A stretch of 64,000 bases of DNA from Sipunculus nudus (taxonomy: Eukaryota; Annelida; Sipuncula; Golfingiida; Sipunculidae). The notes beneath the pieces are model-generated. The model saw only the letters and a list, made by a program, of their open reading frames with translations, had not been told where the DNA came from and did no database searches. Location of the stretch: positions 62,526,370 to 62,590,369 of the forward strand of contig CM049307.1 in the NCBI GenBank assembly GCA_026874595.1, given 5' to 3'. Position 1 is the stretch's first letter, and each line of letters begins with the position of its first letter. This document shows positions 1 through 12,898 of this stretch, in pieces. The position numbers and the translations under genes are program-made.

Positions 1-1039
1 CTGGTGGAAACATCAGTTTGAAAATAATTCTATTCAATATAGTATTCACTGAATGCCCCTAAAGCTCCAAGTAATCCTTGCATATGACTGGACGGATAAA
101 GTGTTCTTATTTACTGACTAATCTGAAGGAAAGTGAAACAGAGGTGGTGCCACCTGCACGTTATAATCACGTCATTCATGTGCTGAGTAAGTTTGTAAAT
201 TTGTTGAAGAAAGCAGCAAGCTAGGGTGTATGTGTTATAAATGGTAAAATAATTGGGCGGGACGGACGGAAAGACTGAAAGAAGGATGGATGCAGACACA
301 GACTATTTTAGTAGTCCTCCCTCCTACAGTGAGCGACAAAAAATATTTTACAGGCTTTCAAGGGTACACAATTAAGAACACCAAGAAGAAGCAGATACCT
401 CCCATATATAAGAAACAGATGAACTTTTATTTTACCATAAGCACCTGTCAAAGGTGAGTCCCAAGACAATTAATGATAAATGAATGAGTGATCAAACAAA
501 AAAGTTGGGATTTGAGCCAATCACATTGACTTAAGAAAGCAACCGCAGCCGCTCCCTCTAAAACAACAGAAATTCAAAGAAGTTGGTTTCCAGGTCTTAG
601 CCTCCACATATTGTAATGAGAAATAGAAGTCTTTGAATGAGAACTAAAACAATATAATTTCCAAGTACCTAAAAAACTATCACAAAATGTATCTACTATT
701 GTAAATATAAGTGATGTTTAAATTGAGTGAAATGAAAGAAAATAATTAGTAATATTAAGTTGCTGCAGCTTCAAGCAAAATGCATTTCTTTACAATGATA
801 AAACCAAAATCATCATCAATTTGCACTTGATATTTCAAACAGATCAGTTTTCATTTGGTGTGGCATCCCTTCCATGATCCTGAATAATTAATACAGAAGA
901 AATAACAGACAAAAGAAATTCTCTGTTTAAGTTAGTTACGGAAGCGCTATAATGTCATTTTGTGACCTGAATAGTAACAGCACATTTACAAAGTGTCAAA
1001 TGCCTTTTTTAAAGCTTTATAATAACCTTGTTAACACAA
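1..1039. other. AT-rich non-coding sequence
   Basis: No credible open reading frame, RNA gene or transposon end was recognised. The stretch is AT-rich and CpG-poor like the rest of the left half, which fits intron sequence. Confidence 0.5.
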
Positions 1040-1440
1040 GATAATCGGAGAATGGAACCTGCAGGACTCCTCTCACCTTATGTATGCCCCGATGTCTCAG
1101 CAAACTCCCTCTGATAATGGCTACTTAATCCTCTAGCGGCCCACATAAGCTTCCACATTTACAGTCTCATTTCTGCTAACGTTTCTTTTTTTCTCAAAAG
1201 AAACCAGGTAGTGGGAAGTATTGTTCATCAAAAGAAGCCAGTTTGGCTTCCTCCTGGATAATTAACCTGTCAGGCAGCAGCTGTCAGCCCTGGCGGAGAC
1301 TGCAGCACTGAAAGCCTACAGCAGCCAGCCTGTTAAATCACTGCAGGAACCTGAGGACATACCACTAATTACAATACAGTGTGCCAGTAATTAATATATC
1401 TAAGTCACTTGTGCAGACTGTATAATTTATATGTCACTTA
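1040..1440. promoter_or_regulatory. Candidate cis-regulatory (conserved non-coding-like) block
   Basis: This patch is more GC-rich and more complex than its surroundings and has no ORF. It carries an E-box CAGCTG (1278-1283) flanked by two CTGTCA sites (1267-1272 and 1281-1286), the TALE/MEIS type of half-site, and two TAATTA homeodomain cores (1366-1371 and 1388-1393). Clustering of developmental factor sites in unique sequence is typical of enhancers. Function is inference; no conservation could be tested. Confidence 0.3.
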
Positions 1441-4400
1441 CTGGAATATTATATAAAAAGATAATTATCCTGAGAAATTTTCTTTTCTTTACACCCCCGC
1501 CTAGGCTGATAAAGTTTATTCCCCCTCATGAATTAAGTATAAGACATGCAAAGTACTGTGGCTTGATAAAGTTCACCATAACCTAGTGTCCCAGTAAATC
1601 CAGGGTTCTGCGTTCACCAGGGTTCTGTCTTCATTCAGTATATGTACTGGGAAATAACACCCAAAACCTACACCGAGAAGTGAACGGCTGCACCATACCT
1701 ACTTACAGTATAATAAAAGGCTACCAAAACCTGTGTCACATTACACAGAAAGCCTATCCTATTTCAAAAGATCTGTAGAATCACTTGAGTCATATGACTA
1801 GTAGATTGTTTATCAAAAAAGGCCTATCCTGTTAACAGCTATGATGATTTCATTAGTAGAAAAAGGAAACAACATCGGATCACCTTTTTTTTAAGTTAAA
1901 AGCCTGTTTCAGCCACAGTTTTATGTTGTAACTGAAGGAACTTCCACATTTAGTCATATTTCAGTCAAAGAACCATTTTATTTTAATTAATGTATTTTGA
2001 CAACACTGCTGCAGACATCATCAATACATGGAAATGTTAAAAATGGTAAACTGTATTATCACTTTAAATTGTATAAATAATAAAGTTATGTACCAATTAA
2101 TCCATTATATAGGTGATTTATTGTATTCTTTCATAATAAATTAAAATGGTTGCACTATTACACAATCAGTTAAAATGAGTTTTTTATGCACCAGCAAATA
2201 TGTCATATTATCTGGGAGAAAATATTTAAATCCTGTCAAAAATATAAGTAGGATTGGACACAATTAAAGCAGTACACAGCATTAAAACTGAACATTGCAG
2301 CGAATAAGGGGCAACAACCATTTCAGCATATGATGTAAAAGTTAAATTTATCGGTACTCAGTAAACACTATATTTATCAATCTGTACATCTGTTTTCATG
2401 GTTACACAGAAGATACATTAAATAACTGATTAATATTCAATGACTGGTCATTTTCTTTTTTTTTTCAATGATCTAACATGATTTTAAAACCATTTCCAAC
2501 TACTAGTATTCATGAATGAAACTAAATTTCCAGGCATGAAACAGATTTATAAATTACCAGAGAGCATTATTGTTGTTTTTTCTCAAATGTAACTTGACAA
2601 AATGTTCTGGTATTTAAAAAAAAAGATAAGAATAGATAAGTTTTAGGGGTTCCCATTATATGCAAATTTGAGAATGACAATTAACCTAACATGGACATTC
2701 ATCTTTCAGATTGCATTTACAGGAATCCCACAAATTTTCCAATTTTATTTTCAAGGCATTTTCAAAGACTTTCAATAATGCAATTTAAATTTAAATTGCT
2801 TTTATTCCTTTATATACAAGCTAGTTCAGCTGTTTGATCTTTGCACATTTTCTTTAATTTTTCACCATTTCAAGCATTGTTAATTCTTGTTCATAAACTA
2901 TCTTGTCAATGATAGTCAACCATTAGAGTGAAAAATCAAGGTCTTTTCAAGAAAATTTCAATACTGGCTGAATTCAGGCACTTAATATAATGCATATGAA
3001 TATTAATTAAATTTTCCAAGATTTTTAAGCATGTGGCAACCCTGCTATACTTATGTTTACATGTATGACATTAGGAACTCCCTTGTTAAAGGCCACTTGA
3101 ATGGAGATTAACCAATCATTTTCTCATTAATAAGTCAATTAAGAAAATTCAGTGCAGCATCATGTACTCAATTTGTCACCCATTTCTGAATCATGCACAC
3201 AGGAAATCATGTTGAAACTAGATCAGACTAAAGCTCTGATGGGTTAAAACCAGGTCACAGGTGTCAATTGAAATATGGAAATGCTGTACTCAAAGCCCCA
3301 TCAGGCATCTTAGCCCATAACATGAGTGATTTGTGCTTACATAGTACACTCCCCAAGGGCAGTAGACCCCTGCCTCTAAACCCACTCCCCTACCTACATC
3401 CCTACAACTACAGTAACAGACTACAAGAAATACCTCACACTTCTGTGTTTACTTTCCAAAAATCTGAATCAACTTAGACGTTTCACTGCAAGCTTTCACA
3501 TATGTAGACATGCCAAAGGGGGGTTCAGGGCATGTTGGTTGATAAATAGTCACCGGTAGAATTATGTGAATAAGGACATGGTCATATGGTATAATACGTG
3601 TTTACCTGAACCTCATACATGGAAGTCACAGGGGGCATGCTTTACTTACCACAACTATGTACTAGGTAATAAAACAGATGTCATTTGGATGATGGCATCA
3701 AAAAGGAAAGGATAAAAAACACTGTCTTACCTTGATAAAATTAAACATTATAGCAAATCAAATGTTTAAATGTATGTCATAGCTGTCACTTTTTAGTATT
3801 GATGGCACTGTCACCAACTCATTGAGTACAGGGGTGTACTCTTTGTATTTATCCTACAATTCTTTTCACCCCACTGGAGGTGGGTTCCTTTCAATGAAAC
3901 TGTCAATCAAATACATAAATAACCATATGCCTTTGACAGGAGCAAAAGAGTCAATTAGCTCAGCTGATGTACCTGCGTGAAAGGTGCAGTTAAACCTTAC
4001 TGATATAATGACTTGAATCTTCTGTAGGTACAGCTGAGGGTTGTATAGGACAGACATGTTGTACAAACACTTTTTTAAGAATCTGACCCATGTGAACGGA
4101 AACAAATTTATATGATCAAGTTCACTTGCCCTGTTAATGTATATACATGTACTAAGTGTCTCACTCTAGCATCAGATATCAATTGGTGTAACGATTCATG
4201 CTCCTTTATTACTTCTAGTCTAGATATGCCTTAGACTAGTTTTGTGTGTTACCATCAGATTTATAATGAAAGACTGACTTCTTTATTTTGTATAAATTTG
4301 TACTCTCCATGACCTTTGTTTAAAGGATAGTTTGAATTCAAAACCTCTTGGTTGCACCGTCAAATGACTTCAGATGAAGGTATCCATACAGTAACAATGA

Positions 4401-5293
4401 TATGTTGTCTCTGAGGTTCTCGTGAGATTTCACCATTATGCCAGCAAGGCACCAGCAGAGTTATATTATTTGACCTCCAGGGCTAAAATCCAATGCCTTA
4501 GAGGGACATAATTAGGAGCTAAATTATGCCTATTCTTTCACACTATCAGTTTAGTTTTACTAAATAAAAATTTTTCCAAGAAAACCCCCCAAGCACATGG
4601 TCTCATTTCCTTGCATACGGCTGTTTAACACCATATTATGGTTCTGCCTGTTGTTAAACAGTCTGTTTACCATAACAAGGCAGCATGACCAGAGGTCTGA
4701 TTAAGAGGGACAACACGCAGTTTTTCACCAAGCAGAAACATGTATAACAATTTTTGGGCCAAGTCAGACAGGGCATCTCCTGATTGACATGTGTTTGGGC
4801 TCAGCGATGTACATGGCCCCATGTGGCCAACAAGTCTCTTGTGCAGAAACATTTACAAAGGTTGTCAGCTGAGGAACCACTGAACCAATTGTGCATTTTA
4901 TAATAAAGGATAACAGAAAAGATTTATTTACTAAAGAAAAACAAATGTTACACAATCTCAAGTAATTAAGTCATTAAGAGCATTCTGAAAAAACTGCATA
5001 ACATACTTTGCTGAATATTACTATTTAATATATAACATATTAACAGATAAAATTTGATAAAAACAAAATTTATTAAAATTTTTAAACAGATTCAATGAGT
5101 ACAAAATTTATATTTTTATATTAAGATATATGTTCCTAAGACAATGATATCCTAGGACAATATTTTATGAAGAAATTTCCTTTCCTGACTGCTGTTAGCC
5201 CCCTGTGAACTCATGAAATGACTTATTGTGACATCTCCAGACAGACAGACCCTAATGGGAAATAAATGAACCCATATGTCACAAAGGTCAATG
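1441..5293. other. AT-rich, CpG-poor non-coding sequence
   Basis: The frames here give only short, composition-driven ORFs on both strands, none resembling a protein family. No tRNA-like structure or transposon terminus was recognised. It is probably intronic. Confidence 0.5.
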
Positions 5294-5610
5294 TTAACTC
5301 TTGCTTTCCATGATGGAAATCCATTTCTCATGACAAGCCCAAGGATAGAAATGACCTATAATATCTGAAGAATGCCGGCAAAAATCCATTAATTCCCGAG
5401 TGGATAATTCCAGTACTGGATCATCAGTTTTATACAGTTCAGGACACTAGGGCTATAACCATTCTCCAAGTGCACTGATAAATTGTCAAATATAGAATCA
5501 GTGTCATCTGTTCCTGAATCGAAACCCTGACATGTATGTCCATCCAACAGAAAGTCTAATATAGAACTACCAACCAATGGCTTTTTATAACTGTCAGTTT
5601 CCCAGCACAT
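5294..5610 (-). pseudogene. Protein-like segment broken between two frames (possible exon relic)
   Basis: On the minus strand, one frame from about 5610 to 5440 reads with protein-like composition (for example GFDSGTDDTDSIFDNLSVHL). The neighbouring frame then continues to a TAA at 5294-5296 (for example DDPVLELSTRELMDFC). An acceptor-like CCTTAG lies immediately upstream. The LSTRELMDFC stretch is faintly like the segment before helix E of receptor tyrosine kinases, but no HRD or other kinase motif is seen in the window. It may be a frameshifted relic, part of an exon, or chance. Confidence 0.22.
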
Positions 5611-5854
5611 CTAAGGTGAAACATCATTTGTCATAAATCAGTTAATCTTCATTTATATGAGACAGATGCAAATGGTAACGGAAGCGCGATTTCATTATTC
5701 ATTATTCCTGAATAGATGTGAAGGCAGCAGCATGTTGAAACGTGATTTAACTGTAGAACAAAGAAGAGCCATGACCTGAATTCTGATGTCCAATAAGACA
5801 TCAGCATTGTTCCATGTATCGTGTTACGAGTGCAGATCTGTGATTATTCATCAT

Positions 5855-6413
5855 AATGTATTGTTTATTATTTATTGTATCATGAGATGATGTCTTGTTT
5901 ATTATTTATCATATCATGAGATGTCTTGTTTGTTATTTATCATATCATGAGATAATGTCTTGTTTATTATCTATCATATCATGAGATATTGTCTTGTTTA
6001 TATATATTATCTATCATATCATGAGGTGATGTCTTAATGTTTATTATTTATCATATCATGAGATGATGTCTTGTTTGTTATTTATCATATCATGAGATGT
6101 CTTGTTTATTATTTATCATATCATGAGATAATGTCTTGTTTGTTATTTATCATATCATGAGATGATGTCTTGTTTGTTATAATCATATCATGAGATAATG
6201 TCTTGTTTATTATTTATCATATCATGAGATGATGTCTTGTTTATTATTTATCATATCATAAGATAATGTCTTGTTTATTATTTATCATATCATGAGATGA
6301 TGTTTTGTTTATTATATATAATATCACGAGATAAAGCCTTGTTTATTATTTATAATATCATGAGATAATGTCTTGTTTATTATTTATCATATCATGAGAT
6401 AATATCTTGTTTC
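5855..6413. repeat. Minisatellite, ~33-38 bp unit, about 16 copies
   Basis: Tandem copies built round TTTATCATATCATGAGAT followed by a variable GATGTCTTGTTTATTA spacer. About sixteen copies are visible. They differ by small indels (loss of a GAT, a TATATA insertion) and by substitutions such as CATAAG and CACGAG. There is no coding capacity. The variable spacing and AT-rich unit identify a minisatellite rather than a CRISPR array. Confidence 0.9.
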
Positions 6414-7404
6414 AGCTCTACAAGACTCTTCTGTAGGTATAGCAGAACTGATATAGATACTGACAGAAAGAGAGTCACCACCCATTGAGTGAAAACATAA
6501 TCTGTAAATCTTTCACACAGCACATCAGTTTTCTATTGGGTACATTTCTGTGTAGGTACTTAACTCCCAGCTAGCACCTATCTTAAGGTGCTTTTCCTTA
6601 TATGTGCATTTTCAACCAGAAAGGACAAATTAGAAAAATTTAAATTTTACATTCATTTTAGTGCATTTTGTGTTCATTTATACAAGGGAGACCAATTTCA
6701 GCGGAGTATTAATACTGTGTGAAACACAGGTCTCCACAGTATAAAGCATGCTTTCCTACATATTTTCTTTTAATTTTCAAAATTTTGGACAAGGGCTGAG
6801 GCTGGGGGTAGAGCAATACCTTCCACAATCAAACTTCCCTTGCACCCTCTTATAATTTCCTGGATCACTGGAATTAGAATTATACACACTTAATATCTAC
6901 AATCAGTGCCCCATTTTGTGTCTGTTTTCTTCTCTGTAGTTGTGCATGTGAGTGTTATATATGAATTATACCAGCACTCCTGACACACGCGTTTACCTTT
7001 GCCAGATCGTTGAGCCCCCTACACTTATTAAGCTCCTGTATCTGCCTCTGAAAGGTTTTGGAGTCATACATTGAACATTTATGCTGGTGGCCGGGCAGTG
7101 GTCATACCTGTAGCCAACAAGGCACCATTCCCACAGACCAATAAGCAATTTTGCAGCCTATTATGGTTTGTGAAATACATTGGAAAACCCTAAATTGTTC
7201 ACTTTTCTCAAGGGCCCTAACTGCTAACACTTTAATAATGCAGTGACAATGACAAACTTGAATACTGACAGGTCAGGAAGGGCCCCGCAAAAGGCTAATA
7301 GACTTCCAGGGTAGGCTGAGTGATGCTTGAAAAAATATAATAAAGGACTTGATTACATGCAGAGACAAAATAACTGACCTAAAACAGATTTGAATATCTG
7401 ACAG
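6414..7404. other. Non-coding sequence, no feature seen
   Basis: Single-copy-looking, CpG-poor sequence between the minisatellite and the next repeat. No ORF or structural signal of note was seen. Confidence 0.45.
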
Positions 7405-8010
7405 GTGAGCTATATATGTGCAAGATGGATGGTCTGGGATCAAAAGTATGGCTTAAAATGCATCCACCAACTTTATAAATATATGTGGGTGCTGTGAACC
7501 AGTCCTTTGACCTCATGACCCCAAAATTAAGAGAGTTTTTGCTTTAAAAGTGGGCCATATATAAGATAAGTTTGAAATCAATATGTAGTTCAAAATGGGG
7601 TAATTATCAGGAAACAAATATTTGTACAGATTGCTCCTGTGGACTTGACCTTTGACCTTGTGACCCCAAAATTGATAGAAATCTTTCCCAATTGGCATGT
7701 GAGATGTATGTGCAAGATGGAAGGTCTTGGATGAAAAATTTGGCCTAAATGCATCCACAAACTTCTCAAACATGCGGATCCTGTGACCTTTACCTTTAAC
7801 CTCATGACCCCAAAATCAATAGGGTTCTTGCTTTAGTGATGTGTCATATATAAGCTTGAAATCCATAAGTCCATCCAAAATGGAGTTATCATCCTGAAAT
7901 GACTTTGTGGATGGACAATTATGGACAGACAGATGGCTAGACAGATGGATGGCTAGACAGACGGACAGACAGAATGGATACTATAGGGCACCCCCATATT
8001 CAAGCAGAGC
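7405..8010 (+). repeat. Modular dispersed repeat with TGACCTTTGACC motifs
   Basis: Three degenerate modules of roughly 150 bp each contain a line of the type TTTGACCTCATGACCCCAAA, followed by a 'gtgcaagatgg...ggtct' segment and 'ccacaaactt'. The array ends in a GGACAGACAGATGG-type simple stretch (7914-7975). The same modules occur at 25.95-26.66 kb, so this is a dispersed family. One module carries TGACCTTTGACCT, a DR1-type nuclear-receptor element. Apparent ORFs here come only from the repeat. Confidence 0.75.
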
Positions 8011-11000
8011 CTTAATGAAATACATGTGTCACACAAATGCTATAAACAGTACACGTTGATCATTTATCTGTATTGCTCTGGTCCACAGGTGATCAGCCTG
8101 CTGTCATCAACACATGTACTAATAATGAACAAAGTTTCTATGACTGCAAGGTCAATTGGTCATTTGATTTCTGTGTAATGTAATACATTTGTTACTGCAC
8201 ATGGGTACCTAGTACATAAGTGAGCATAAACTGAATGGTCAGCTGGTGTTTTAGTTAACATATAAGCTGCACCCTGCTTACTAAGTCCACATTTTTATAG
8301 GAAATATTTTTCATTATTATTTTATGTAATATGAATTTGGAACTGTATACAGGGAATTTGTCTTAAACTGAATGACCTTTGGAAAGAAGGTTATATCTTT
8401 AAAGAATTGATCTGCATATTTTTGAGTAATTTTCAAATCTTTTCAGGATTCCCTTAAAACCCTTTCCGATATGACAAATATTAGATATTTTGTTTGTCTG
8501 AAATTGGTATTTAAAAAAGCATTTAATTCTCACCAGTGAGAAAGTGAACAAATTTGGAAGACAGAAAACTGCAACCAATGTTGTATTTTTTAAATTACCT
8601 ATTACTGGGTTATTTGATTTCTTTTATAAAATACACTCTAAAATTACAATGCCAATTCTTATCAGCATGTTAGTAATGACAGTGCCAGGAGCTTTGTAAA
8701 TTGAAATTTGAAGTTTACCTTAATCTTTACCCCATACTCAATAAAGTTCTGTCTGCCCAGTTCCAGTAATTTAAATTTACATGCACACACCATTCGGATG
8801 TAATGATCAGCATTTTTAGATATAGGTACTTGACTGTTTCTTGAATGAGGATAATGTACCCATACATGATAAGAATGAAGAATGATGTTATTACTCAATA
8901 TCTTTATTTCAGAATTTGTATGCACAGGGGTAAAAGTAAATCAGAAGTCATACAAGGCCAAAAAGAAATGAAAGGTATGGTTCTCAGGCACCGCCCACGT
9001 CAATTTTAACCCCCTGCATTAAAACTTTTTATTTTGATTTTCATCTTTCAAGAAGATAAAATAATACAAATTTTTTATAATTTCCATTGTTATATAGTGC
9101 ATTTACCTGTTTAGCAAAATAAATCTGTTATTTTCAGCTTTTCCCTGATCACATGATTTACAATTATGTCACTGGAAAAAATGTATTATTTTACCTTTCC
9201 AATGCTAGAAAAATGATAAATTGCATGTCTATCAGTTAATGGGCACACCTGTAATAAAATCGTATTTTCAGCAAACATTTCAGTTCTGAAATGTTGTAAT
9301 TAATGAAGGTACTGTCAACCATATACTATATGTAGATGTATGTCAGACTAAGACAGCAGAGTATGTATTATATTATTACTTTCTATGTATTACTTTCAGT
9401 GTTTATTGCTGAGGCTATCATCACTGTCATAAGTGGCATGGTCAATGTTCTGTGTAATTTCTAGACTACCAAAGAGAGACGTAACTATTAAGTTGTAATG
9501 AAACATGGCATCACCTTATATGCAACATTTATTAATATGTAATTTATAGATTATTTTTGTAGGTTTTAAGTGACTATGACAAAGATTCCTACATCAAATC
9601 TCTCTGATGGGTCTGCTTGTTTCAAAGGCTTTAACCAAGTCCAAAGCCATCACAGATCTTAGCAGTCCTGTTTGAATAATACATTAACATTCTCTTTAAC
9701 TCTTTCAACATGGCCCTCTACAGGTACAGACATATCCACTTTGATACTGATGTTGTCAAGGTAACAACATCCATAAGGCAGCTCATGCCGTTTACTGTAA
9801 GGGCAGAAATGGCATAAACACTGAGTACAGCAAAAGCAAGGACCCTTTAGTATCATACTTATTACTGTTTATAAATCTGTTTATAACCTGGACATAACAC
9901 AACTGGAAACTGCAATTTAGCCTTGAGAGTGAAATAGATGAAACATAATGTGATATATACCATGATATATTTAACAGTCTGATTATACATATTTCACCGG
10001 CATAAAGACCACCATAACAGGTTTGACAGTATTTAAAACAGTGAAGTGAGTTGTAATTATGTTATGATAACATAGGGTAGCACAGGACATACTACGATCA
10101 TAAACTTCTCAATTGACAATACATGTGTTAGAGTCACCTTTCATATACAAAAATATCGAAGGTGGAATATGTTCTGATCAAAGTTGTTTCAGATCACAGA
10201 TCATTTGTATAGTATATAAGACTGATAATTTGTGCAGTGTGTTACATACACATTTTGCTCAGGGGAAAATATTGGCCTGATCCTGAATTAAGAACCCATG
10301 TCAGAGGCACACATATTCAGTGTTTGAACTGTTTAACTAGAAAAGCAAGCTTCCATAGTGAGCCAGTTCTGTCTGCTTTTATATGAAACCCCATAACAAG
10401 TGTTACAACTGACAGGACTTGTCTGTGTTGGGAGTTCTATAGACACTTATATGTACATGCACTATTATTATACAACAAAAGTCCTATTTTAGCATCAAAA
10501 ACTACATCTACCTTCCTTACCCATATAACATTCATAATAATAACCACTTTATAGGCAAGTAAAACATAACATTCCTTATGGATACTGTTCAAGCAACGTC
10601 ACTTTTCTGTTACATCTTAATAAAACACCAAATTTAACTGAATGCAGGTATTCTCTTAGCCATACATATGTTACATAAATTTCAATTTATTATGCAGAGG
10701 TTACTCCACAGTACCATTATTTTATGTAATGTCTATTTTGTATATAGGGCCATTATCCCATCAGTAGTGTCAAGCATGAAACCCCCCCCCCCCCCCTCTA
10801 GCTAGAGAGAGAGAAAAGATTACATCTCAACAAGATAAAAGAATCATTAACAACACTTAAAATTATAAACCAAATATCAGGGTCAGAGAATGTGAGATAA
10901 AACTCTTACCTGTATTTCAAGCAGGCAGTCAGTAATAATGGTCCAAATGGCTTATTATAATGAGTCAATCACAAGAAAATATGTAATCCATAGTATTTCT

Positions 11001-11164
11001 GGATGATTACTTAAATATACTGTGATCTGAAGGTTCCTCAAGGGGTAAACCTGTGCCTTTCACAACTCAAATTCACTATTCAAAGAAGTCTTCCAAACTG
11101 TTAAAACACAATAATCCTGAGTGAAGCCACGTTGATTCTCATGGCCTACTTAAATTCAGTGAAC
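8011..11164. other. AT-rich, CpG-poor non-coding sequence
   Basis: Probably intronic. No transposon ends were recognised. The only ORF-like signal is the weak candidate listed separately at 9659-9794. A poly-C run starts at 10782. Confidence 0.45.
9659..9794 (-). other. Weak candidate exon
   Basis: A polypyrimidine-rich acceptor (TTTCTGCCCTTACAG) precedes a 45-codon minus-strand frame ending at TAA 9659-9661. The frame has balanced composition (for example NISIKVDMSVPVEGHVERV). No family was recognised and no partner exon was found, so chance is likely. Confidence 0.12.
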
Positions 11165-11460
11165 ACAGAACCGACCCGGTTTCCTTTGGAACTGGCGTGG
11201 TAAACGGTGACAGAAGTCAAACAGTTGTGGACCAATATCTGGCGAGGTCCTCTATGGAGAGCTTACGGTAAACATCTTGCCAACCTGCCCAAGTCGTATG
11301 CCTGAAAGCACAAAACACACCACTATTGGCAAGGCTCCACAATTAGATGACTGAAACACACAGGTTTGTGAGCACTTGTACGCAGTTGTTAATTCCACGA
11401 TGGTAGACTGCACCAATAGACGAAGAGGGACAAAGCCATGACCCACTCACCCTCGGCCAA
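11165..11460 (-). promoter_or_regulatory. CpG-retaining patch with minus-strand splice donor
   Basis: About ten CpGs lie within 300 bp, against near absence in the flanks. On the minus strand a consensus donor (GAGG|GTGAGT, exon side ending at 11451) sits at its edge. This combination could mark an alternative unmethylated promoter with a short non-coding first exon, or an enhancer. No coding frame supports a protein exon. Confidence 0.25.
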
Positions 11461-12449
11461 ACATAGCCACACTTTTAATTAATCTATACAGTTTACCCTG
11501 GGGGCTAACTTGTATTGTCCTTTCAGCTCATTCCCAAATAACTTGCGGAACAAATGGCTTTTCAGTGTGAAAATCTACATTTAATGCCCCATGTGTTTAC
11601 TCTACTGCTGTTTGCTGTTGGATTTTACTCAGGTTTTAACATATGCTACTACACACTAAACATCTGAAATTTAATCTGGGCACTACATGTCAAATAAATA
11701 AACAAATTAATTAGCTGAGTTCACACGGGTACACCTCAATGTGCCAGCGATAGGCAATAAAATGGCTCAATCATCTATGAAGCCTCTGTAGTCTTGTAAT
11801 TCTAGATTTCAATACTTCACATCCTTTGGTTCTTACATAAGAAGGGAAATCTATTTTTTCGTCTCTTTCCTTAATAAATGAGAGGTTCAATATTGTCATG
11901 AATTACAATTTTACATTTGTTTTTTGCATTACTCTTTTATGGTAATGCCAGTTGATCTAGGGGGGGATTTTTTTATAATTCAATTAGTTTTCAATAGTCT
12001 GAAGTACCTAATTTTCTGGTCAGTCCAAACATTTAGGAGAAAAATGAATACAAATTATCTTTTTTTGTATAAATAGCAGAAATGTGGCAGATTTATAACA
12101 AAAATGTTTAATTGCTAAACCATAAATAACTGACCATGGTTCGCTTAAAGTATATGCACCAAAAAAAACTTTCAAATTCAGGGATTATGAACTAAATAAT
12201 TATACACATCAGAATGTTGTAAACAATAAATCTTCTTCCGCTTTTTATATCCAGCATTAAAATAAACTTTGTCAAATACAAATGACCCACAGGTTATGAT
12301 GCTCAGCTGAGAATAAACAATGTAATCTGAGGTAATTTACATCTGAAAGGATGATGAAACAAAAATCAATACCAATTAGTCACACTCTGACAAAAAAAAA
12401 AACAGTGATCAAAGCTGCTACCAGTATATATTTATGTGAATTACAAATG
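11461..12449. other. Non-coding sequence, no feature seen
   Basis: AT-rich tract with no ORF, transposon end or tandem repeat recognised. Confidence 0.45.
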
Positions 12450-12898
12450 GTTATATATACATGTATTTATGAAATTCACATTCATTTTCATGTGAAACCT
12501 TAACATTTTATTGTAAAATTTCATTTTTAAATGGTACATGCTTTTAAGCATGCAACCAGCAGCAGCAAGATACTGTTTAGTGGGCTAATAGCAAAACCAT
12601 TTTTGGGTTTTCCTCTCATGTTTCATTCTTACTTAAAATTTAATTTTTAAATTTTAATTCAATAAAAAAATGATAGGTTTAATTTTTAAACATGAAAGAA
12701 ACATGAGAGGAAAAAATAATGTGTTTTTGAGACACTGTCATGTAGTTAAATATTTGTCCACTAAAAGTGTTTTGCTGTTAATGGTTTATTAAAATCATGT
12801 AACATTTAATAAATCAAACTTTTTAATAAATTAAAATTTTCAAAAATGTTAATATTTCATGTAAAAATTGAATGTGGATTTCATAAATACATATATCA
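12450..12898. mobile_element. Fold-back (long inverted-repeat) element
   Basis: Two arms of about 200 bp are imperfect reverse complements. The left arm begins TTATATATACATGTATTTATG and the right arm ends CATAAATACATATAT. Matches such as GAAATTCACATTCA / TGAATGTGGATTTC and GCAAAACCA / TGTTTTGCTGT recur in order. The inner arms are perfect over 17 bp (TTTTCCTCTCATGTTTC around 12610-12628 against its reverse complement around 12699-12715). There is no coding capacity. The structure suggests a fold-back MITE or an inverted duplication. Confidence 0.65.

Noticed and set aside
5294-5450. Receptor tyrosine kinase exon
   Set aside because: Only a ~10-residue resemblance (LSTRELMDFC); no HRDLAARN, DFG or neighbouring kinase exon was found, so kept only as an unassigned relic.
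5855-6413. CRISPR-like array of repeats and spacers
   Set aside because: The 'spacers' are also repetitive, unit length varies by indels, the sequence is eukaryotic and no cas gene exists.
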